Part shown: in pieces, positions 31,425 through 38,538 of the stretch
Position numbering within the stretch: position 1 is the first letter of the stretch
Layout: each line of letters starts with the position of its first letter
From: a virus
Direction: 5' to 3' (one strand)
DNA: 64,000 nucleotides
Virus record (IMG/VR): IMGVR_UViG_3300046512_000357
Coordinates: 1 to 64,000 of that record
Translations under genes and position numbers: made by a program
Notes under the pieces: generated by a model
What the model was told of the DNA's origin: nothing
The model's input: only the letters and a program-made list of their open reading frames with translations
The model's database searches: none

Positions 31425-32193
31425 CCGCCGTGCGCGCTACATGAGCGCCATCCTAGAGACCTGCCAGCAGCACGGCGAATACACATCGCTACTGCTGGCT
31501 GGTGGCTGGTCTGGCTGCGTGCAATGCGAGTACGCAGCCGAGAATGCCGCTGCGGCTGCCGCACAACACTCCTGGCAGGCAGAATTGCGTAGCCGGGCCT
31601 GGGATGCTCGGCTGGGCCGCGCGGCGATTCCTGAGCGCTTTGCGGACCGCCGGCTCGAAACGTACGTGCCGACCTGCCACGACGCCGAGAGGGCGCTGCG
31701 CATCGCCGCGCGCTACGCCGCGAACTTCGCCGCGGTGCGCAAAGCCGGCGCCTGCCTGATCTTCTGCGGCGACGTCGGCACCGGCAAGACGCACATGGCG
31801 ATCGGCATCGCGCACTTGGTGCTGGAGCAGGGCGGTCAGCCGGTGTTCACGTCGGTGATGCGGGCGGTGCGGTCGGTCAAGGAGACCTACGCCAAGGGCA
31901 ACAGCCGTACCGAGGCGCAGGCCATCGCCGACCTGGTCGATCCTGACCTGCTGATCCTCGACGAGGTCGGCGTCCAGCACGGCACCGACACCGAAAAGCT
32001 GGTGCTGTTCGAGATCATCAACGGGCGTTACGAAGCCGGCCGGCCGACGATCGTGATCAGCAACCTGGCGATCAAGGCGCTCGAGGAATACCTCGGCGCC
32101 CGGGCCTTCGATCGGTTGCGCGAGGGCGGCGGGCAGCTGGTGGTGTGCGACTGGGAGTCGTACCGCAGCCGGCGCGAAGGTGTGGCGGCATGA
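31366..32193 (+). CDS. dnaC: DnaC-type helicase loader
   Basis: A 275-residue AAA+ ATPase. Walker A GDVGTGKTH (about residue 134), Walker B DLLILDEVG, sensor region VISNLAIKALEEYLGARAFDRLREGG. An N-terminal cysteine pair (GGWSGCVQCEYA, plus C29) resembles the zinc site of DnaC relatives. It should load host DnaB at the phage origin. AAAGGAG lies before the ATG; the gene overlaps the initiator gene by 59 bp. Confidence 0.9.
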   Translation: METSARKITAQGLAKMASSDRRARYMSAILETCQQHGEYTSLLLAGGWSGCVQCEYAAENAAAAAAQHSWQAELRSRAWDARLGRAAIPERFADRRLETYVPTCHDAERALRIAARYAANFAAVRKAGACLIFCGDVGTGKTHMAIGIAHLVLEQGGQPVFTSVMRAVRSVKETYAKGNSRTEAQAIADLVDPDLLILDEVGVQHGTDTEKLVLFEIINGRYEAGRPTIVISNLAIKALEEYLGARAFDRLREGGGQLVVCDWESYRSRREGVAA

Positions 32194-32600
32194 GCGGGCG
32201 CGACCGCTTTCTGCTGAACCCGCTGGACCTGATGGTCGGCAAGCAGCTGGTCGGCCAGGAGGAGGCCGACAAGACCGCGCTGCTGGTGCTGATCGCGCTG
32301 GACGCGGCGAAGCGCGGTGCCGCGCCGGGCGCGCTGGCCAACACGCTCACGGAGCACCTGTTGACCAGCGCTGCGATCTGGTCGCAGCAGGGAAATCGCC
32401 GGCTCTACGACAAGACGGTGGTGGCTTGGGGGCATCTGCGCAAGGCATGCGCGCGGCCGACGGCGCTGCTCGACTTGACCACGGGCGAGTACGCGGCGAT
32501 TCGGCTGGCGATCAGCTACTACGTCTGCGCGCTGCCGAAGCTTGAGGTAGGCGTGCTGGCGGCCGGCTACGAGAAAGCGTTGCGACAATTGCGCGTTTGA
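32190..32600 (+). CDS. Hypothetical helical protein
   Basis: A 136-residue protein (RFLLNPLDLMVGKQLVGQEEADKTALLVLIALDAAKRG, YYVCALPKLEVGVLAAGYEKALRQLRV), all-helical. Located between the helicase loader and the Q-like gene, overlapping the former by 4 bp. Function unknown. Confidence 0.7.
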   Translation: MSGRDRFLLNPLDLMVGKQLVGQEEADKTALLVLIALDAAKRGAAPGALANTLTEHLLTSAAIWSQQGNRRLYDKTVVAWGHLRKACARPTALLDLTTGEYAAIRLAISYYVCALPKLEVGVLAAGYEKALRQLRV

Positions 32601-32677
32601 ACGAATTGCCACATCGACAGTCTAGCGCAACGGCAACAGCTGTGTTAACGTCCAGCCACACCTCTTGGAGTAGCGAA

Positions 32678-33214
32678 ATGGGCTTTGCCGACCGATACCT
32701 GCACGCCGTCAACTCGTCCGATCTGCGCGACGATGAGCACCACCATGCGACCGATGCGCTGTGCGCGGCGGCGCTGGCCGACACAGCCGGCGCGGGCATC
32801 GGTTCGTTGCTCTCGCGCGTGAAGTACGCCGATGGCACGCAGCACCAGCTGTTCGAATCCGGCAGCGCCAATTTGGCACAACTGCTGCGCATCTGGACCG
32901 CGCGCGTGATCGAGAAGGGCCGCGAGCGCAAGTGGGTGCGCGAGGGCACCGCGTGGGATGCGCAGGCCGCCCAAGCGCTTTACCGCCGCGTCGCCGAGAG
33001 GTCGCTCGCGCATTGGTTGGACGGGAAATGCGAGGGGTGCTCGGGCAGCGGCAACACGGCAGACCGACGTATCTGCGTGCCTTGTAAGGGAACTGGTCGC
33101 GGCGAGATCGGTGGCGGAGGGTTCGAGCGCGAGAAGGCACTCGACATGGTGAGTGAGCTGGAAGGACTGCTCCACTCGCATAACGCCCGTGCTGCCACTA
33201 CACTGCGAGGGTAG
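32678..33214 (+). CDS. Zinc-finger protein, candidate Q-type antiterminator
   Basis: A 178-residue protein. A DnaJ-like double zinc motif (CEGCSGSGNTADRRICVPCKGTGRG) lies in the C-terminal half, as in Q82/Q21-like antitermination proteins; the N terminus is helical (DRYLHAVNSSDLRDDEHHHATDALCAAAL). It is the last gene of the rightward early operon, the usual place for Q. GGAG lies 8 bp before the ATG; a frame continues upstream to a TTG at 32597 without a ribosome site. A 12-base string upstream (32644-32655) recurs at the proposed late promoter. Confidence 0.6.
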   Translation: MGFADRYLHAVNSSDLRDDEHHHATDALCAAALADTAGAGIGSLLSRVKYADGTQHQLFESGSANLAQLLRIWTARVIEKGRERKWVREGTAWDAQAAQALYRRVAERSLAHWLDGKCEGCSGSGNTADRRICVPCKGTGRGEIGGGGFEREKALDMVSELEGLLHSHNARAATTLRG

Positions 33215-33421
33215 TTTGAAGAGTTGTTGCAATCACACCGCGCTGGAGTTACAGGATCCTCGTGAGACAGCAAGTGCGCAAGAAACCTCGTTTTTAGGCT
33301 GAGTCATGCGACCAATCTCCGCCGCAGGCGCACTGTCTAAATTGGCGGCTCGTCGAGCGTGACCTGATTGGTGGTGATTTGTTATCGACGTCATTATGGA
33401 CGCGTGTGACGCGCTGCCCCC
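33215..33421. other. Intergenic segment
   Basis: About 200 bp between the Q-like gene and a convergent membrane-protein gene. No gene or clear terminator is seen. Confidence 0.4.
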
Positions 33422-34012
33422 CTAATTTATCGAGTTCGATTCCCAACTGGAACGCAAAACGAGCCGCGCCTGTTTGCTTGTGGTTTCAACTTGTTTTGCA
33501 TATGCGGTAAGCTCGTCTTGATATTTTCTTCTCTCATCGTCCGGCGGCGCGAAATCCAGTCGGATAAAGAAACTCGTCAGCGCCGACTCGAAGGTTTCCA
33601 GCGTGTTGATTTCCTTGGCTTGGATCGACCAGTTGGAACTCAATGTGGACATGGTTTTGAATATTGGTGCAACGTCCTGAAACGCTGCTGCTGTTGCGCT
33701 GACGATCTCTTTTTTCCCACCGTCCTTAACGGCTGACTTGAGGAGTTTTTCCACCGCGCGCGAAGCGAGAGCTACCTCATCGTTTAATCTATATAGCTCC
33801 GACTGTCGTACTGTTAGGCGAGCTTTGGTAGCATCGCCATTGAGGAAGTGCGCTTCGATTCTGCGCTCAGACTTCTTAAATTGCCACCTCGCTATCATCG
33901 TAGAGAAAATGACGCCAACGAAAGCTATACAAGCCGCGAACACGGGCGCTGTAGCTTTCCAGAATTCGATGTTATTCCAGATATCGCTTGGATTCGTTGC
34001 GGGTGTAGTCAT
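33422..34012 (-). CDS. Membrane-anchored helical protein
   Basis: A 196-residue protein: an N-terminal membrane segment (FWKATAPVFAACIAFVGVIFSTMIA) and a long helical cytoplasmic region (RWQFKKSERRIEAHFLNGDATKARLTVRQSELYRLNDEVALASRAVEKLL). Same layout as the morons at 3357 and 4973. GGAGG lies ahead of the ATG. Likely expressed in the lysogen; role unknown. Confidence 0.72.
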   Translation of the reverse strand: MTTPATNPSDIWNNIEFWKATAPVFAACIAFVGVIFSTMIARWQFKKSERRIEAHFLNGDATKARLTVRQSELYRLNDEVALASRAVEKLLKSAVKDGGKKEIVSATAAAFQDVAPIFKTMSTLSSNWSIQAKEINTLETFESALTSFFIRLDFAPPDDERRKYQDELTAYAKQVETTSKQARLVLRSSWESNSIN

Positions 34013-34100
34013 GGGGCCTCCAGGATAGTGGTCTCAATGGAAAGGCGACCCCTCCCTTTTGAGGGGGAGGGCGCCGGTCTTCACATGTGTTGTGGCAGTT

Positions 34101-34748
34101 CTACAGATTAGGAGTGTAGGTATAGAAAACCACGATCGCCATACGGTTTTTTTCCTTATATCTTATCGACGTTTCCCCGGTCGGCAGTGGCTGATTTGCG
34201 ATGATCCCGTCACCAAGCTGTCTGGTGTAAGGCTCGACGGCGATTCCAAGCCCGAGATTGTGACGCTCTTTGAGGCCACCGCGTGGTTTAAATCCCCAGA
34301 TGAAACCTAGGGAAACGGAGTCCATTAGCTTCTTGTCACCCAAAAGACTAGCACCGACGAACACCCCAACTTTGCCGCCTAAGTGGTCATTTTCCGTCAA
34401 ATACCAATGGCGCTCAAGCATTAAGCGAGGCACCACATCCCGCTCACTGGTTACGCGCACTACACCATTCACCAGCTGCGCCTCGTCGATGGCTTCGCCG
34501 CGCCGTCCTGCTTTGGTGGACACTGAAAGTCCCACACCCCAATCCGCAAAGAAGGAATCGGAGTCTAGCTTGGCTCTAGCATCTTGAGCTTTGACGAGAT
34601 CATCCTTAGCTTTTTGAACGTCGGCATCAGCAGCTTTTTTTTCCGCTTCGGTTGCAACTACGTTGGCCGGTGGCTTTGCGGCTGGCGTTTGTGCAGTTGC
34701 ACAGACAGAACTTACCGCAAGCATTAAAAACATTACAATTTTCCCCAT
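34101..34748 (-). CDS. Secreted or outer-membrane protein
   Basis: A 215-residue protein with a clear signal peptide (GKIVMFLMLAVSSVCATAQT), a short coiled coil (ATEAEKKAADADVQKAKDDLVKAQDARAKLDSD), then about 150 residues of alternating strands (FADWGVGLSVSTKAGRRGE, GGKVGVFVGASLLG, SVSLGFIWGFKPRGG, HNLGLGIAVEPYTRQ, NRMAIVVFYTYTPNL) that look like a small beta-barrel. AAAGGGG lies 7 bp before the ATG. A surface-changing lysogenic-conversion gene is plausible. Confidence 0.75.
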   Translation of the reverse strand: MGKIVMFLMLAVSSVCATAQTPAAKPPANVVATEAEKKAADADVQKAKDDLVKAQDARAKLDSDSFFADWGVGLSVSTKAGRRGEAIDEAQLVNGVVRVTSERDVVPRLMLERHWYLTENDHLGGKVGVFVGASLLGDKKLMDSVSLGFIWGFKPRGGLKERHNLGLGIAVEPYTRQLGDGIIANQPLPTGETSIRYKEKNRMAIVVFYTYTPNL

Positions 34749-34907
34749 TTTGGACCCCTTTGTTTATTATGAAAGAATAACAACAATAATTGCATAAATA
34801 TTCATTCGTCAACAAACATTTGCCATATTTGAATCTGTTGCAACACTTCGGTTTTGATAGCTTCTAGGCGGGTTATGGAGCCGGTTTAGTCAAATATATG
34901 ATTGGGG
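34749..34907. other. AT-rich intergenic promoter region
   Basis: No gene. The AT-rich bases next to 34748 should hold the promoter of the leftward outer-membrane gene; the right side leads into the proposed late promoter. Confidence 0.4.
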
Positions 34908-34937
34908 TTGACAATGGGCCAAAAAGCACGTTAACGT
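34908..34937 (+). promoter_or_regulatory. Candidate late promoter (pR'-like)
   Basis: Consensus TTGACA (34908-34913) with TAACGT 18 bp downstream (34932-34937). The segment 34930-34941 repeats a 12-base string found just upstream of the Q-like gene. A leader of about 160 nt without a gene runs to a strong terminator at 35077-35105, the layout of lambda pR'-tR'. Confidence 0.5.
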
Positions 34938-35076
34938 CCAGTCTCACAATTTCACTGCACTCGTAATGCGGGCATAGCCCCACCGATAGCAGCGATCCGA
35001 GGCTAGCACCAACTCCGTTGATGCTTTCACTCGCGTGTACCGCTCACTTCGCAGATAGCGCTGGAGCACCAAACCG

Positions 35077-35105
35077 AACCGCCCTTGTGGCGGTTTTTCT
35101 TTTTC
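35077..35105 (+). terminator. Intrinsic terminator of the late leader (tR'-like)
   Basis: AACCGCC-CTTGT-GGCGGTT followed by TTTCTTTTT. It lies upstream of the first rightward gene of the late region, so it would stop unmodified polymerase and require antitermination. Confidence 0.8.
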
Positions 35106-35126
35106 CGCATCCGAAGTGAGGCGGCC

Positions 35127-35294
35127 ATGACGCAGACGACAAAGCCCTCCAAGGAAGACGTCCGCGAGTGGTTCGAACGCCGCACGCACGCGCCGCTGGA
35201 CCCGCCGCCAAGCCCTGACGAGATCCGTCGCATCCTGGGCTGGCACCTGCTGCCGCAGACCCGCCAGCCGGACCGCGAAGCTATTGGCGAGTAG
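35127..35294 (+). CDS. Small conserved phage protein
   Basis: A 55-residue protein, TKPSKEDVREWFERRTHAPLDPPPSPDEIRRILGWHLLPQTRQ, a type common before terminase regions in proteobacterial prophages. GAGG lies 5 bp before the ATG. Role unknown. Confidence 0.72.
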   Translation: MTQTTKPSKEDVREWFERRTHAPLDPPPSPDEIRRILGWHLLPQTRQPDREAIGE

Positions 35295-35311
35295 TGCTCG
35301 GCGCCGTGCTA

Positions 35312-35680
35312 TCAGCCCTCGATTTCGGCGAGCAAAATGTTGAGGTCCGAAGGCTTGACGACATGCGCGTCAAATCCAGCTTGTTTGGCCTTCGCCTTAG
35401 TGTGTTGATCACCCCAAGCGCTAAATGCCACCAATTTAGGCTGCTGAATGCTTGTTAGCTCCCGAATTTTCCGCGCGGTCTCGAAGCCATCAAGTTCTGG
35501 CATGCCTAAGTCGAGGAAAACAATGTTGGGTGCGAAGGCGAGCACAGCCGACAGGCCCGAAAAGCCATCGTACTCGATTTGAGTCATGTAGCCGTGCAGC
35601 AAGAAGAAATCCGACAAAAGGTCGGCAGCATCTCGGTTATCGTCCACGATAAGTACTCGCACTTGTCGAGCTTCAGCCAT
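35312..35680 (-). CDS. Stand-alone response-regulator receiver protein
   Basis: A 122-residue single CheY-like domain: the acidic pair in LIVDDNRD (D13-D14), phosphoacceptor Asp in IVFLDLGMPELDGFETA, Ser switch in VAFSAWGD and Lys in AHVVKPSD. No output domain. GGAGGG lies before the ATG. In a prophage it may intercept a host histidine kinase; the partner cannot be read from the sequence. Confidence 0.85.
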   Translation of the reverse strand: MAEARQVRVLIVDDNRDAADLLSDFFLLHGYMTQIEYDGFSGLSAVLAFAPNIVFLDLGMPELDGFETARKIRELTSIQQPKLVAFSAWGDQHTKAKAKQAGFDAHVVKPSDLNILLAEIEG

Positions 35681-35870
35681 AGGTAAATCCCTCCGTATTT
35701 TAGAAGGATTTTATTTGCACGGAATTCGTCTGCCCGTCAGCCCACTTCTCTCAAACGGGTAGGATAAAGCCGGATGACTAACATGTGAGCAGGAAACTGG
35801 TGAACGACACCGTCGTCCGCTGCGCTAGCGGCAGAGCTAGACGGCGCGGCGCGTACGCTCTTCAGTTAGC

Positions 35871-36095
35871 TCACAGTATGGCCGCGCTGCAAGCTTTTAA
35901 GTGGTTGTGCTTCAGTTGATAGTACAAAACTGTTTCCCCGGTCGCATGAATCTCTACCGGGTATTCTTCAAACGCAAGAAAAAACTTGGATTCCGCGAAC
36001 GTCAGGCCAACCAATACTTCGTCGCCATCATCGTCGACCGTTAGCGCTTTTCGCAGAACGAGTTCGCTGCGTTGCACGTCTGTTAAATTAAGAAT
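35871..36095 (-). CDS. Small protein, paralogue of the next gene, probable ATT start
   Basis: A 74-residue protein (ILNLTDVQRSELVLRKALTVDDDGDEVLVGLTFAESKFFLAFEE) clearly paralogous to the gene at 36229. The homology begins at an ATT codon preceded at 6 bp by GGAG, exactly where the paralogue has its ATG. The only upstream alternative is a TTG at 36173 without a ribosome site. ATT initiation is therefore likely. Function unknown. Confidence 0.6.
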   Translation of the reverse strand: MLNLTDVQRSELVLRKALTVDDDGDEVLVGLTFAESKFFLAFEEYPVEIHATGETVLYYQLKHNHLKACSAAIL

Positions 36096-36228
36096 TTCCG
36101 TCTCCTCGGCTGTTCGCGTAGGCCGAATTCTAACCCGCTGGTTGCCGCGTGCAGCAAACAGCGGCGGCAGCAATAATGCGGCGACCGGACAATACCGTGC
36201 CGGGAGGTCGAGAAGACGTCACCAGATG

Positions 36229-36489
36229 CTACTTATCACTGTCTTTGCTTCGCCGAGCGCGAAGCTGGAGCGCGTTCATTTGGCGCGACGCCGTATGTAG
36301 GTTCCGCAACTGTCGGTAAGCCGTCGATTCTGCCGCGCCGACGTTTTGGTCCGCCGTTCTCTCCACGGCTAGCACAAATTGCGATTCATCCACAGTAAGG
36401 CCACGCAGCGTTTCTGCGCCCTGGGCATCGGTTGTTAGCGCATCGTTTGCCTGCAGCATTTTGCGCTCGATTTCCGCGAGATTTAGCAT
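36229..36489 (-). CDS. Small protein, tandem paralogue
   Basis: An 86-residue protein (MLNLAEIERKMLQANDALTTDAQGAETLRGLTVDESQFVLAVERT). GGGAG lies before the ATG. It shares the pattern LNL...R...AL..D..G.E.L.GLT..ES.F.LA.E with its downstream neighbour, so the pair arose by duplication. Function unknown; probably expressed in the lysogen from an AT-rich promoter upstream. Confidence 0.65.
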   Translation of the reverse strand: MLNLAEIERKMLQANDALTTDAQGAETLRGLTVDESQFVLAVERTADQNVGAAESTAYRQLRNLHTASRQMNALQLRARRSKDSDK

Positions 36490-36757
36490 TCCGCTCTCCC
36501 GAAATAAATGTAAATTTGCAATTAAATATTAGCGCAAAAAATAATCGTTGTCAGCTTGCAGCATTAAATGTGCGATGTGCATGAACCGATGTTGACTCGG
36601 TGTTAGAGAAAGCCGTCCATCGCGCTCCAGCGGGCGGGCTTGAAAAGCGGGCGCAGTCGCTGACGAAACATGACCAGATGGGTCCGGCTGCTGGATGCGC
36701 TGCAAGGCGTCCAGCGGTTCCAGCCTGGAGCGGGCAGCGACAACAAGAGAGAACGCA
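36490..36757. other. Divergent intergenic region
   Basis: The first 70 bp are AT-rich and should carry the promoter of the leftward paralogue pair. The rest is GC-rich with no credible gene. Confidence 0.4.
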
Positions 36758-37003
36758 ATGAATAAGCACCAGCACCACACGAACAATGCAGTGCTGGGCG
36801 CACCCAAGGATTGGGACCAGGCGCAGCTGCCGTGCGACGCGCTGCCGATCACCCGCATCGAGGTTGAGGGCATGCCCGCCGTGGTCAGCTACTGGAAGCC
36901 GTCCCAGAACGAACTGGCCATGCTTGCCGCCGGCGGGTCGATCGCGCTGACGGTGCTGGGCATGACGATGCGGCCGGTGATGCTGGCGGTGGACGCGCAG
37001 TAG
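36758..37003 (+). CDS. Conserved small phage protein
   Basis: An 81-residue protein: VLGAPKDWDQAQLPCDALPITRIEVEGMPAVVSYWKPSQNELAMLAAGGSIALTVLGMTMRPVML matches a small protein common in phages of Burkholderiales and Pseudomonas. Role unknown. Confidence 0.78.
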   Translation: MNKHQHHTNNAVLGAPKDWDQAQLPCDALPITRIEVEGMPAVVSYWKPSQNELAMLAAGGSIALTVLGMTMRPVMLAVDAQ

Positions 37004-37040
37004 TGGGCACTGCGGCGCAGCATCGAGCCGGCGGTAACAC

Positions 37041-37349
37041 TTACGTTTTCGTTACCAGAGTAATTTCTTTGCCGTTGAGTTGAACTTTGAATTTGTTATC
37101 GCCAGTTTTAGTAACTGTAGTCTGTGAATTATTCAGGCGGTAGCGAACGTTCCCAGGCGTGCGGGTATATACCCCGGCAGAAATTAATTTCCCCTTCGTC
37201 TTTCCTGGCGGCGCCGGCGCACGTACCTCCGGGATATCTACCACCGTAATCTCACAGTACTGGTCGATCTGATAGCCTTGGGTGGGATTGTCGGAGTCCA
37301 CGGCGCTGATAAGCGGGCCGGCAGACTCAGTCTCAATCGTTGTAGTCAT
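37041..37349 (-). CDS. Opposing small protein (moron F)
   Basis: A 102-residue beta-rich protein (YQIDQYCEITVVDIPEVRAP, KLISAGVYTRTPGNVRYRLNNSQTTVTKTGDNKFKVQLNGKEITLV). GAGG lies 6 bp before the ATG, with an extended -10 promoter upstream. It opposes the late operon. Function unknown. Confidence 0.7.
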   Translation of the reverse strand: MTTTIETESAGPLISAVDSDNPTQGYQIDQYCEITVVDIPEVRAPAPPGKTKGKLISAGVYTRTPGNVRYRLNNSQTTVTKTGDNKFKVQLNGKEITLVTKT

Positions 37350-37376
37350 AGTAATCCTCGTAATGGTGAGAGTGGG

Positions 37377-37385
37377 AGATTATCA
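37377..37385 (-). promoter_or_regulatory. Extended -10 promoter of opposing gene F
   Basis: Minus strand TGATAATCT (TG-N-TAATCT), sharing its -10 hexamer with the promoter at 25784. It does not overlap the next start, which lies 9 bp beyond. Confidence 0.55.
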
Positions 37386-37393
37386 TAAAATCA

Positions 37394-38026
37394 ATGCTGC
37401 CTGCTCAGCCTGCTAGGCCGCGCCCGCCCGACAGCTTCACTGACCTGCTGACCGCCCGCTATATGCCGGCGCCGGAAGTACTCGCGTGGGCCCGGGCCCA
37501 GATCCTTACCGGGTGCAGTCAGCTGCACAACCCTGACCACGCCCACTTGGAATATGCCGACGTGCAGTTTCTGTGGGCGCCGGGCGGCTTCAACAAGCAG
37601 GGCCGCACGGTGATTGGCCAGTGCGAGGAGATGGTATTCCGCTGTGGGCCGTGGCAGAAGGGGCGGCAGCAACAGCAGATGGCCGACTGGTTCGGCATGG
37701 TGCCTGATTACTTGATCACACTGGACGCCAGCTACTGCCTCAAGTGCACCGACGCCGAGTTTTGCGCGCTGGTGGAGCATGAGCTTTACCACATCGGTCA
37801 AGAGCAAGACGAGTTCGGCAGCCCGGCATTCACCAAGGACGGCTTGCCCAAGTTGTTCATTCGCGGCCATGACGTCGAAGAGTTTGTCGGCGTGGTCCGC
37901 CGCTACGGCGTAGGCCATCCCGAAGGCACGCTGGCCCAGCTGGTTGCCGCTGCAAACGCCGCCCCTGAGGTGGCAAAGATCAACATAGCGAGGGCGTGCG
38001 GTACCTGTCTGCTGAAGGCGGCTTGA
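37394..38026 (+). CDS. Phage putative metallopeptidase
   Basis: A 210-residue protein with a zinc-peptidase motif (LVEHELYHIGQ, H-E-L-x-H) and a downstream acidic region (FIRGHDVEEFVGVVRRYG) that could supply the third ligand. Also YADVQFLWAPGG and LITLDASYC. The family is coded just ahead of the terminase genes in many siphoviruses; substrate unknown. Confidence 0.83.
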   Translation: MLPAQPARPRPPDSFTDLLTARYMPAPEVLAWARAQILTGCSQLHNPDHAHLEYADVQFLWAPGGFNKQGRTVIGQCEEMVFRCGPWQKGRQQQQMADWFGMVPDYLITLDASYCLKCTDAEFCALVEHELYHIGQEQDEFGSPAFTKDGLPKLFIRGHDVEEFVGVVRRYGVGHPEGTLAQLVAAANAAPEVAKINIARACGTCLLKAA

Positions 38027-38058
38027 CATTGACGGCCCCTTGACGGAAGGCAATCCCC

Positions 38059-38538
38059 ATGGCGGCACTCAAGGATGACGTGAAAGCCTTCATCGTGCAG
38101 GCCCTAGCGTGCTTCGACAAGCCCACGCAGGTGGTCGCGCAGGTCAAGGACACCTTCAAGCTCGACGTCACCCGCCAGCAGGTGGAGACATATGATCCGA
38201 CGAAGCACGCCGGCCGGACGCTGAACATCAAGTGGCGCACGCTGTTCGAGGACACCCGCAAGCGCTTTCGCGAGGAGACGGCCGAGATCGGCATCGCCAA
38301 CCGCGCGTATCGCCTACGCGCTCTGGACCGCCTGGCCGAAAAGGCTGAGAGCAAGGGCAACATGCCGCTGGTCATGCAGATCATCGAGCAGGCCGCAAAG
38401 GAAGTGGGCGACCTGTACGTGAACCGCCGACTGGACGCCCCGAAAGCGCCCGTCGGTACCCAAGAGGGCGGCATTCCTGCTGCGCCGGAGTATGTGCTGG
38501 AGCCTGACGAAGATGTCCCAGACCAGCCCGTACTCTGA
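38059..38538 (+). CDS. DUF2280 protein, terminase small subunit
   Basis: A 159-residue protein. AALKDDVKAFIVQALACFDKPTQVVAQVKDTFKLDVTRQQVETYDPTKHAGRTLNIKWRTLFEDTRKRF is the DUF2280 pattern, with an N-terminal HTH as expected for DNA recognition by a small terminase. It is followed and overlapped by the terminase-portal fusion. Confidence 0.88.
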   Translation: MAALKDDVKAFIVQALACFDKPTQVVAQVKDTFKLDVTRQQVETYDPTKHAGRTLNIKWRTLFEDTRKRFREETAEIGIANRAYRLRALDRLAEKAESKGNMPLVMQIIEQAAKEVGDLYVNRRLDAPKAPVGTQEGGIPAAPEYVLEPDEDVPDQPVL

